A DNA stretch of 64,000 bases from Capillimicrobium parvum (lineage in GTDB: Bacteria > Actinomycetota > Thermoleophilia > Solirubrobacterales > Solirubrobacteraceae). Location: contig NZ_CP087164.1 of NCBI RefSeq assembly GCF_021172045.1, positions 2,666,001 through 2,730,000 of the forward strand, in the 5' to 3' direction. The translations under genes and the position numbers were made by a program. The notes beneath the pieces are model-generated. The model made no database searches and was not told the DNA's origin. It saw only the letters and a program-made list of their open reading frames with translations. This document shows positions 53,218 through 64,000 of this stretch, piece by piece. Positions within the stretch are counted from its first letter, which is position 1, and every line of letters begins with the position of its first letter.

Positions 53218-54069
53218 ATGGCTCAAGATCCCGACGACTTCCGCTCCACCGCCCGCGACCGCTGGGAGCGCGCCGCCCAGGGCTGGGGCAACCAGCGCGG
53301 CTGGTGGGATCGCAGCACCGAGCCCGTCAGCGCGTGGATGATCGAGGCGATCGACCCGCAGCCCGGGCAGACGATCCTCGAGCTCGCGGCCGGCCCCGGC
53401 GACGTCGGCCTGCGCATCGCGGATCGGATCAAGCCCGAGGGCCGGGTCATCGCCACCGACGGCGCCGAGGCCATGGTCGAGGTGCTGCGCGAGCGCGCGC
53501 ACGCCCGCGGGCTGTCGGAGGTGGTCGAGGCCAAGGCGATGGAGGCCGAGTGGATCGACCTGGCGGCCGCATCGGTCGACGCCGTGGTGTGCCGGTGGGG
53601 CTACATGCTGCTCGCCGACCCGGGCGCCGCGCTGCGGGAGACGCGGCGCGTGCTCAAGCCCGGCGGGCGCCTCGCGCTCGCGGCGTGGGACGAGCCGAAG
53701 GCCAACCCGTGGTCGTCCGCCGTCGGGCGCGAGCTCGCCGACCGCGGCCTCATCGAGGTCGACCCCGCGGCCCCCGGCCAGTTCTTCTGGCGCGACCAGG
53801 CGGTCATCACCGAGGCCCTCGAGGACGCGGGCTTCACGGACGTCACGGTCGACACCGTGCGCTTCACCCTGCAATACCAGGATCCCGACTCGTGGTGGGA
53901 CGTGCAGATCGACATGTCGCCCGTCCTGGCGAACACGCTGGTGTCCGTCGACCCGGCGGCGCGCGACGACATCATGGAGGCGGCGCAGGCGCAGCTGGCC
54001 GAGTACGAGCAGGAGGACGGGTCGCTCGAGGTGCCCGCCTCCGCGCACGTCGCGCGCGCTGAGGCGTAG
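53218..54069 (+). CDS. SAM-dependent methyltransferase, UbiE/MenG candidate
   Basis: It is 283 residues: [20 protein letters not shown], motif [21 protein letters not shown], motif [42 protein letters not shown] and [20 protein letters not shown]. The C-terminal half is longer than in UbiE. The men locus otherwise lacks the last enzyme, demethylmenaquinone methyltransferase, and this gene directly follows menE, so it may fill that step. The match to UbiE/MenG beyond the generic SAM fold is weak, so this stays a guess. Confidence 0.78.
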   Translation: MAQDPDDFRSTARDRWERAAQGWGNQRGWWDRSTEPVSAWMIEAIDPQPGQTILELAAGPGDVGLRIADRIKPEGRVIATDGAEAMVEVLRERAHARGLSEVVEAKAMEAEWIDLAAASVDAVVCRWGYMLLADPGAALRETRRVLKPGGRLALAAWDEPKANPWSSAVGRELADRGLIEVDPAAPGQFFWRDQAVITEALEDAGFTDVTVDTVRFTLQYQDPDSWWDVQIDMSPVLANTLVSVDPAARDDIMEAAQAQLAEYEQEDGSLEVPASAHVARAEA

Positions 54070-54135
54070 CCGGGCACGCTCTGGGGGTGCCGACGCGCGG
54101 GAGGCGGGGGCCCCCGACGGCTCTCCTCGATCGAA

Positions 54136-54141
54136 TAGGGT
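54136..54141 (+). promoter_or_regulatory. Candidate -10 of ilvC
   Basis: TAGGGT ends 10 nt before ATG 54152, preceded by the AT-rich TCGAA. Confidence 0.45.
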
Positions 54142-54151
54142 CAGGCGTCCT

Positions 54152-56937
<2,786 letters not shown>

Positions 56938-56938
<1 letters not shown>

Positions 56939-58500
56939 TGCGCGTCCTGGTCGCCGAGAAGATCGGCGCGTCCGGGGTCGGCCTCCTGCGCGAGCACTTC
57001 GACGTCGACGAGGGCGATCACCTCGACCGCATCGGCGAGTACGACGGGCTCATCATCCGCTCGGCCACCCAGGTCACCGCCGACGTGCTGGAGCGGGCGA
57101 CGAACCTCAAGGCGATCGGCCGCGCCGGGGTCGGCGTCGACAACGTCGACGTCCCCGCCGCGACCAAGCGCGGGATCGTGGTGGCCAACGCGCCGCAGTC
57201 CAACGTCGTCACCGCCGCCGAGCACACGCTCGCGCTGCTGCTGGCGCTGGCCCGCAACATCCCGCAGGCGCACGCGAGCCTGACCGCGGGCAGGTGGGAG
57301 CGCTCGAAGTTCTCCGGCGTCGAGCTCATGGACAAGACGCTCGGCATCCTCGGCTTCGGGCGCATCGGCCAGCTCGTGGCGCACCGCGCGCAGGCGTTCG
57401 GCATGCGCGTCATCGCCTTCGACCCGTACGTCGGCGCCGAGCGCTACAAGGACCTGGGCGTCGAGCGCGCCGAGACGTCCGACGAGGTCTACGCGGTCGC
57501 GGACTTCATCACGGTCCACCTGCCCAAGACGCCCGAGACCGAGAACTGGCTCGACGACGCCGCCTTCGCGAAGATGAAGGACGGCGTGCGCGTGCTGAAC
57601 GTCGCGCGCGGCCCGCTCGTCGACGACGCGGCGCTGCAGGCCGCGCTGGACTCGGGCAAGGTCGCGGGCGCCGCGCTCGACGTCTTCCGCTCGGAGCCCA
57701 TCACCGAGCACCCGCTGTTCTCCTATCCGAACGTCATCGTGACGCCGCACCTCGGCGCCTCGACCGCGGAGGCGACCGACCGCGCCGGCTACCAGGCCGC
57801 CGAGCAGGTCATCGCGGCGCTCACCGGCGGCAGCGTGACCACCGCGGTCAACGTGCCCGCCGTGGCCGCGGAGGACCTCGAGGTGCTCGGGCCGTTCCTG
57901 CCCCTCTGCCAGGACCTCGGGCGCATCGCCGTCGGCCTCGCCGGGCGGCTGGACCGGATCGAGGTCGAGTTCCTCGGGCGCATCGCCGACCGCGACACGC
58001 GCCCGCTGAGCATCGCGGTGCTGCTCGGCGCGCTGGGCGGCCACACCGAGGACGAGGTCAACGCGGTCAACGCTCCGGCGCTCGCGGAGGAGCGCGGGAT
58101 CGAGGTCATCGAGAGCAAGCGCACCAGCGCGCGCGACTTCACCGACCTCGTGCGCGTCACCGTCGACGGCACCCGCGTCGTCGGGACCGTGCTCGGCCGC
58201 CGCGACCGCCCGCACCTGCTCGAGGCGATGGGGCAGCGCTTCAACCTCGAGCTGCAGGATCACCTGGCCTTCTTCCGCTACCGCGATCAGCCGGGGATGA
58301 TCGGCCGCGTCGGCACGTGCTTCGGCGAGAACGGCGTGAACATCATCTCCGCCGCGGTCGGCCTGGACCCCGAGACGAAGGACTCGCTGGCCGCCGTCAT
58401 GGTCGTCACGACCGACGGCCCGGTGCCGCCGGACATCGTCGACGAGATCGCCCGGTCCGACGGGTTCGTGAGCGGCACGGCGGTCAGCCTGCGCAATTGA
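56938..58500 (+). CDS. serA: D-3-phosphoglycerate dehydrogenase
   Basis: Committed step of serine synthesis. It is 520 residues, the long actinobacterial type. Substrate-binding LIIRSATQVTADVLERATNL, NAD loop TLGILGFGRIGQLVAHRAQA near 138, catalytic Arg/Glu/His in VLNVARGPLVDDAAL, EPITEHPLFSYPNVIVTPHL. An intervening (ASB) domain spans about 320-450 and a C-terminal ACT domain 455-520 (FRYRDQPGMIGRVGTCFGEN), giving serine feedback control. Start ATG 56938 shares a base with the serC stop. Confidence 0.95.
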
Positions 58501-58546
58501 CCGCCCGGTTCCCGCGATTTCTCACACGCGGAGGCGCGGTTTGGGT

Positions 58547-58552
58547 TACCGT
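58547..58552 (+). promoter_or_regulatory. Candidate -10 of the csp-desaturase operon
   Basis: TACCGT would start RNA near 58559, giving an 85-nt 5' UTR, far longer than at most genes here. Long leaders are typical for cold-shock genes. Confidence 0.45.
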
Positions 58553-58553
58553 T

Positions 58554-58591
58554 CACGGCGAAAGGCCGGGAAGGACCCGGCAAACGCCGTG
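58554..58591 (+). promoter_or_regulatory. Nested inverted repeat at the csp transcription start/5' UTR
   Basis: Outer arms CACGGCG (58554-58560) and CGCCGTG (58585-58591) enclose an internal loop (AAAG/AAA) and an inner stem GCCGGG-AAGGA-CCCGGC (58565-58581). If transcription starts at 58559 only the inner hairpin is fully transcribed, and its loop shows AAGGA, an SD-like sequence. The element could be a protein-binding palindrome or an RNA thermometer. Confidence 0.5.
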
Positions 58592-58643
58592 CCAGCGCCC
58601 GCAGAGCCTCTCCGCGATCGCAGCACATGACCGTGGAGGACCC

Positions 58644-58847
58644 ATGGCAACCGGAACCGTGAAGTGGTTCAACGACGACAAGGGCTTCGGCTTCATCAGC
58701 CCGGACGAGCCCGGCAAGGACCTGTTCGTCCACCACACCGGGATCGTCTCCGACGGCTTCCGCACCCTGGCCGAGGGCGCGCGGGTGCAGTACGAGTCGG
58801 AAGCGGGCCCGAAGGGCCCGAAGGCGATCAACGTCCAGCCTCTGTGA
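58644..58847 (+). CDS. Cold-shock protein (CspA family)
   Basis: Single-stranded RNA/DNA chaperone. It is 67 residues: ATGTVKWFNDDKGFGFISPD contains RNP1 (KGFGFI), LFVHHTGIV contains RNP2 (LFVHH), and YESEAGPKGPKAINVQPL closes the OB fold. GGAGGA lies 3 nt before the ATG, a close SD. Its TGA overlaps the desaturase start (GTGA), so the two proteins are translationally coupled. Confidence 0.95.
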   Translation: MATGTVKWFNDDKGFGFISPDEPGKDLFVHHTGIVSDGFRTLAEGARVQYESEAGPKGPKAINVQPL

Positions 58848-59785
58848 GCATCGCCGGCCCGGCGTCGTCCGCTCCCGCGGGCGACGTCGAGCCGGTTGCG
58901 AACGAGACCCGTGACCGCATCATCACGGGCGTCGTCACCGGCCTGCCGTTCGTCTCGCTGATCTTCGTCGCCTGGCAGGCATGGGAGGGTTGGCTGCACC
59001 CGCGCGACGTCGTCATCTTCGTCCTCATGTACCTGCTGACCGGGCTTGGCGTCACGGTCGGCTTCCATCGCCTCTTCACGCACCGCAGCTTCAAGACGGG
59101 CAAGGTCGTGCGGGCGACGCTGGGCATCCTCGGCTCGGCGGCGATCGAGGGGCCGATGATCTCCTGGGTGGCCGACCACCGCAAGCATCACGCGTTCTCC
59201 GACCAGCCGGGCGACCCGCACAGCCCGCACGTCGATCACGGCCACGGCTGGCGCGGCGCGCTGAAGGGCCTGCTGCACGCGCACATGGGCTGGCTGTTCA
59301 TCCACACGGAGCGCGGGCTGAAGACGCGCTACGCGCCCGACCTCCTCAAGGACCCGGTCGTCGCGTTCGTCGATCGCTCCTTCCTGTGGTGGGCGCTGGG
59401 CGGGCTGGCCGTGCCGTTCGGGCTGGGCTACCTGCTCGGCGGCACGCTCGACGCCGCGCTGACCGGCCTGCTCTGGGGCGGCCTCGTACGCATGCTCGTC
59501 GTGCACCACGTGACCTACTCGATCAACTCGCTGTGCCACTTCTTCGGGCGGCGCGACTACGCGACGGACGACGAATCGCGCAATCTCGCGTGGCTGGCGC
59601 CGTTCTCCTTCGGCGAGTCCTGGCACAACAACCACCACGCGTTCCCGACGGCGGCCGAGCACGGCATGCGCTGGTGGCAGGTCGACGTCTCGGCGTACGT
59701 GATCCGCGGCCTGGAGCGCTGCGGGCTGGCGTGGGACGTGGTGCGTCCGACGCCCGAGCGCCAGGCGGCCAAGGCCGCGGCCTGA
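58844..59785 (+). CDS. Membrane acyl-CoA/acyl-lipid delta-9-type fatty acid desaturase
   Basis: Di-iron desaturase that adds a double bond and keeps membranes fluid at low temperature. It is 313 residues from GTG 58844. Histidine boxes: HRLFTH (near 75), HRKHH (near 112) and HNNHH (near 261). Spans ITGVVTGLPFVSLIFVAWQA, DVVIFVLMYLLTGLGVTVGF and two more around LWWALGGLAVPFGLGYLLGG. Resembles the Ole1/DesA3 group without a cytochrome b5 domain. Coupling to a cold-shock gene matches a cold-adaptation role. Confidence 0.92.
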   Translation: MSIAGPASSAPAGDVEPVANETRDRIITGVVTGLPFVSLIFVAWQAWEGWLHPRDVVIFVLMYLLTGLGVTVGFHRLFTHRSFKTGKVVRATLGILGSAAIEGPMISWVADHRKHHAFSDQPGDPHSPHVDHGHGWRGALKGLLHAHMGWLFIHTERGLKTRYAPDLLKDPVVAFVDRSFLWWALGGLAVPFGLGYLLGGTLDAALTGLLWGGLVRMLVVHHVTYSINSLCHFFGRRDYATDDESRNLAWLAPFSFGESWHNNHHAFPTAAEHGMRWWQVDVSAYVIRGLERCGLAWDVVRPTPERQAAKAAA

Positions 59786-59853
59786 GACGCGCGGCCGCCG
59801 GCCGCGCGCGGCGTGCGAAGCACTGAAAACCGGCGTCTGATCTGATCGGCAAA

Positions 59854-59879
59854 CCCTGTTTGTGCCCTTGAGCACAGGG
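59854..59879. promoter_or_regulatory. Inverted repeat before the ABC transporter operon
   Basis: CCCTGT-TT-GTGC and GCACAGGG form an 8-bp stem with a TT bulge around CCTTGA. It lies 17-42 bp before the ATG, just upstream of a weak TACGGC -10-like element, where a LacI-type or other sugar-responsive repressor would bind. Confidence 0.45.
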
Positions 59880-59896
59880 GTACGGCTCGCACCACG

Positions 59897-61153
59897 ATGG
59901 GTCGCAGGGGGATCGTGCTGATGGGCCTGGCGGTGCTGGCGATGGCCCTGCTCGCCGGATGTGGCGGCAGCAGCGGCGGCCAGGGCGCCCACCTGAACTT
60001 CTGGGCGTACAACGAGCCCGGCGGCACGTTCGCGGGGGCGGCGAAGCGGTGCACCCAGCAGTCGGGCGGCCGCTACACGATCGAGTTCCATGCGCTCGGC
60101 AACGACCCGGACACCCAGCGTCAGCAGCTGGTGCGCCGGCTCGCGGCCAAGGACTCCAGCATCGACATCATGAGCATGGACGTGATCTGGACCGCCGAGT
60201 TCGCCGAGGCGGGTTGGATCAAGCCGTGGCCGCAGGCCGCCGCCGACAAGGTCAAGCAGGGCACGCTGAAGGGCCCGCTCGACACGGCGACCTACCAGGG
60301 CAAGCTGTACGCCGCGCCGGCGAACTCCAACACGCAGCTGCTCTGGTACCGCAAGGACCTCGTCAAGGGCGAGGCCCCCAAGACGTGGGACGACCTCATC
60401 GCCACCGCGGAGAAGATGCCCAAGGCGGGCCGCATCGAGATTCAGGGCGCCCAGTACGAGGGCATCACCGTGTGGTTCAACTCGCTCATCCAGTCTGCGG
60501 GCGGCCAGATCCTCGACGGCCCCGACAAGGTCAGCCTCGCGCCGCAGCCGACCGAGGCGGCGCTCGGCGTGATGGCCAAGCTGGCGAACTCGAAGGCGGC
60601 CGACCCGTCGCTGTCGAGCCAGAAGGAGGACCAGAACCGCCTGGCCTTCGAGACCGGCCAGGCCGCCTTCCAGGTCAACTACCCGTTCATCTATCCGAGC
60701 GCGAAGGAGAACGCGCCGGATCTCTTCAAGAACCTCGGCTGGGCGCCGTACCCGGCGGTCAAGAACCCGGCCGACGCGGGCAGGAAGGCGCCGATCGGCG
60801 GCTTCAACTGGGGTGTGGGCGGCTACACCAAGCACCCGCAGGAGGCGTTCGACGCGGCGACGTGCATGCGTGACGAGGAGAACCAGAAGGAGTTCGCGCT
60901 CAAGGGCGGCCTTCCGCCGACGCTCGCCGCGCTGTACGACAACAAGGAGTTCGTCAAGGCCTACCCGTTCGCGCCGCTGATCCGCAAGGAGCTGCAGGAC
61001 GCGGCGGTGCGCCCGCAGACGCCGCTGTACTCCGACGTCTCGCTGGCGATCTACAAGACGATCTCCCCGCCGGCGAGCATCGACCCGAAGTCCACCGCGG
61101 CCAAGCTGCGTGACCGCGTCAAGAACGCCCTCGAGTCGAAGGGGCTTCTGTGA
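59897..61153 (+). CDS. Sugar ABC transporter substrate-binding lipoprotein
   Basis: Extracellular solute-binding protein of family 1. It is 418 residues. Signal peptide MGRRGIVLMGLAVLAMALLA with the lipobox LLAGC (Cys22 lipidated). HLNFWAYNEPGGTFAGAAKR, DIMSMDVIWTAEFAEAGWIK, NTQLLWYRKDLVKGEAPKTW and DDLIATAEKM are typical of trehalose/maltose-type binders such as LpqY/ThuE. The substrate is not certain. It is the first of four genes; the permease start overlaps its stop by 4 nt. Confidence 0.9.
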   Translation: MGRRGIVLMGLAVLAMALLAGCGGSSGGQGAHLNFWAYNEPGGTFAGAAKRCTQQSGGRYTIEFHALGNDPDTQRQQLVRRLAAKDSSIDIMSMDVIWTAEFAEAGWIKPWPQAAADKVKQGTLKGPLDTATYQGKLYAAPANSNTQLLWYRKDLVKGEAPKTWDDLIATAEKMPKAGRIEIQGAQYEGITVWFNSLIQSAGGQILDGPDKVSLAPQPTEAALGVMAKLANSKAADPSLSSQKEDQNRLAFETGQAAFQVNYPFIYPSAKENAPDLFKNLGWAPYPAVKNPADAGRKAPIGGFNWGVGGYTKHPQEAFDAATCMRDEENQKEFALKGGLPPTLAALYDNKEFVKAYPFAPLIRKELQDAAVRPQTPLYSDVSLAIYKTISPPASIDPKSTAAKLRDRVKNALESKGLL

Positions 61154-62115
61154 GCACGAACGTCCCGACCCAGACCGGAGCGATCGCCGAGGCGCCGCAG
61201 CGCGGTCTCGGCCGGCGCGGCCGCAAGCCGATCTCCGACCGCGCGAAGGCCGAGCGCAAGCTGGGCTGGATGCTCTGCGCGCCCGCCGTGGTCGTGATGA
61301 TCGCCGTGACGGCGTATCCGATCGGCTACTCGTTCTACCTGTCGCTGCTGCGCGCCGACCTGCGCTTCCCGGACCAGCGGGAGTTCATCGGCCTCGACAA
61401 CTACGTCACGGTCCTGACCTCGTCACTGTGGTGGTCGGACTTCGCCCACACGATGATCATCATGGTGATCTCGGTGTCGATCGAGCTCGTGCTCGGCATG
61501 CTGCTCGCGCTCATCATGCACCGCGCGCTGTTCGGGCGCGGGCTCGTGAGGACCGTCTCGCTCATCCCGTACGGGATCGTCACCGTCGTCGCCGCCTACG
61601 CCTTCCTGCTGGCGTTCTCGACCCCGTCGGGCGGCTTCATCCCGCATTGGCTGGGCATCGAGCACGACCTCGTCGACCAGGGACACCCGGTGACGAGCTT
61701 CCTCGTCGTGATCCTCGCCGAGGTCTGGAAGACGACGCCGTTCATGGCGCTGCTGCTGCTCGCCGGCCTCGCGCTCGTCCCGGACGAGCTGCTCGAGGCC
61801 GCGCGCGTCGACGGCGCGACCGCGTGGCAGCGCTTCTGGCGCATCACCGTGCCGCTCATGAAGCCGGCGATCCTCGTCGCGCTGCTGTTCCGCACGCTCG
61901 ACGCGTTCCGGATCTTCGACTCGGCCTACATCATCGGCCAGAACGGCACGAACCCGAAGATCGAGACGGTGTCGATCCTCGGCTACAACCAGCTGCTCAA
62001 CCGGCTGAACCTCGGGCTCGGGTCGGCGGTATCGGTGCTGATCTTCATCTGCGTGATGATCATCGCGCTCATCTTCATCAAGGGGCTGGGCACGAGCAGG
62101 CCGGGAGAGGGATGA
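61150..62115 (+). CDS. Sugar ABC transporter permease, MalF/SugA type
   Basis: It is 321 residues from GTG 61150. A 35-residue cytosolic lead ([14 protein letters not shown]) and six spans: [80 protein letters not shown] and more. The EAA loop [20 protein letters not shown] contacts the ATPase. It pairs with the next gene. Confidence 0.9.
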   Translation: MSTNVPTQTGAIAEAPQRGLGRRGRKPISDRAKAERKLGWMLCAPAVVVMIAVTAYPIGYSFYLSLLRADLRFPDQREFIGLDNYVTVLTSSLWWSDFAHTMIIMVISVSIELVLGMLLALIMHRALFGRGLVRTVSLIPYGIVTVVAAYAFLLAFSTPSGGFIPHWLGIEHDLVDQGHPVTSFLVVILAEVWKTTPFMALLLLAGLALVPDELLEAARVDGATAWQRFWRITVPLMKPAILVALLFRTLDAFRIFDSAYIIGQNGTNPKIETVSILGYNQLLNRLNLGLGSAVSVLIFICVMIIALIFIKGLGTSRPGEG

Positions 62116-62119
62116 GCTG

Positions 62120-62956
62120 ATGCGACGCTGGTCGACCGACCGAATCCTGGGCTGGGCCGCCGCCGACTTCGTCGTGCTGGTCTTCGCCCTGTTCCCCGTG
62201 CTGTGGATCGTGATGCTGTCGTTCAAGTCGCCGGCGACGGTGACCGACGGCAGCTTCATCCCCAACGAGTGGTCCACCGAGAACTACTCGAGCATCTTCA
62301 ACGGGAACAGCCCGTTCCTCGACGCGCTGCGCAACTCGTTCGGCATCGCGGCGATCGCCACCGTGATCGCGGTCGTGCTCGCCTCGATGGCCGCCTACGC
62401 GATCGCGCGCCTGAACTTCCCGGGCAAGGCGATCATGCTCGGCGCCGCGCTGATGATCGCGATGTTCCCGCCGATCTCGATCGTCGGCCCGCTCTACAAC
62501 ATGTGGCGCAACCTGGGCCTCTACGACACCTGGCCCGGCCTGATCATCCCGTACCTCACCTTCGCCCTGCCGCTGGCGATCTACACGCTCACGGCGTTCT
62601 TCCGGGAGATCCCGTGGGAGCTGGAGCAGGCGGCCCAGGTCGACGGCGCGACGCCGTTCCAGGCGTTCCGCAAGATCATCGTGCCGCTCGCCGCGCCCGG
62701 CGTGGCCACCACCGCGATCCTCGTCTTCATCTTCTGCTGGAACGACTTCGTGTTCGCGGTGTCGCTGACCTCGACGTCGGCTGCGCAGACCGTCCCGGCC
62801 GCGCTGTCGCAGTTCACCGGCGTGTCGCAGTTCACAGCGCCCTACGGCTCGATCGCCGCCGCGGCGGTGATCGTCACCATCCCGATCATCATCCTCGTCC
62901 TCTTCTTCCAGCGCCGCATCGTGGCGGGGCTGACCGCCGGCGCGGTGAAGGGCTGA
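62120..62956 (+). CDS. Sugar ABC transporter permease, MalG/SugB type
   Basis: It is 278 residues, 4 nt after the partner permease. Six spans, start [20 protein letters not shown], with the EAA loop [20 protein letters not shown] and [13 protein letters not shown], and the C-terminal [20 protein letters not shown] (VxGLTxGAVKG), the usual MalG ending. Confidence 0.92.
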   Translation: MRRWSTDRILGWAAADFVVLVFALFPVLWIVMLSFKSPATVTDGSFIPNEWSTENYSSIFNGNSPFLDALRNSFGIAAIATVIAVVLASMAAYAIARLNFPGKAIMLGAALMIAMFPPISIVGPLYNMWRNLGLYDTWPGLIIPYLTFALPLAIYTLTAFFREIPWELEQAAQVDGATPFQAFRKIIVPLAAPGVATTAILVFIFCWNDFVFAVSLTSTSAAQTVPAALSQFTGVSQFTAPYGSIAAAAVIVTIPIIILVLFFQRRIVAGLTAGAVKG

Positions 62957-62969
62957 AAGGAGGCTTCCC

Positions 62970-64000
<1,031 letters not shown>

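Overview
The window is a contiguous stretch of very GC-rich chromosome packed with housekeeping genes. There is no mobile element, CRISPR array, rRNA or recognisable tRNA gene. The gene set (menaquinone pathway, GatCAB with GluRS, MsiK-type ABC ATPase, LuxR-type ATPase regulators, VanZ, AIM24, an HDOD-LuxR fusion) and the codon bias point to a high-GC actinobacterium. A deep lineage such as Thermoleophilia/Solirubrobacterales is my best guess, but that is inferred from gene content and not tested.

Layout. 1-5.6 kb: start of a glutamate decarboxylase gene (minus), then rpmI-rplT with a clear intrinsic terminator, then a TrmH/SpoU RNA methyltransferase and pheS-pheT joined by 4-nt overlaps. 5.5-13 kb: argC-argJ-argB-argD, a flippase-like membrane protein, two small proteins and argG. 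13-25 kb: a 1,109-residue coiled-coil protein, a GNAT enzyme, a pentanucleotide tandem repeat, dnaE, nfo, gltX, an HDOD+LuxR protein and VanZ. 25-29 kb: a cysteine-free Rrf2 regulator, an RsbW-like kinase, a hidden 41-residue membrane protein, cysK, cysE and a queuosine-salvage (Qng1/DUF2419) enzyme. 29-40 kb: pcrA, gatCAB, AIM24, a run of five small unknown proteins and ilvB-ilvN. 40-54 kb: a large LuxR/AAA regulator, a methyltransferase and an almost complete menaquinone locus (menF, menD, menH, menC, menA, menB, menE). 54-64 kb: ilvC, a DUF4190-like membrane protein, a ZTP riboswitch followed by serC-serA, a cold-shock protein translationally coupled to a fatty-acid desaturase, and a sugar ABC importer whose ATPase gene runs off the end.

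How the genes work together. Serine made by SerC/SerA feeds CysE/CysK for cysteine and also one-carbon metabolism. A ZTP (AICAR-triphosphate, folate-stress) riboswitch in front of serCA ties serine supply to folate status. IlvB/IlvN/IlvC cover the first two branched-chain amino acid steps. ArgC/J/B/D/G cover most of arginine synthesis; argF, argH and argR are not here. GatCAB next to a GluRS implies tRNA-Gln is charged by transamidation. The Csp-desaturase pair looks like a compact cold-response operon.

Expression style. Within operons the start codon usually overlaps the previous stop (ATGA or GTGA). At more than twenty first-in-operon genes on both strands a TANNNT hexamer lies only 5-11 nt before the start codon, with no Shine-Dalgarno sequence between them, which suggests widespread leaderless transcription.
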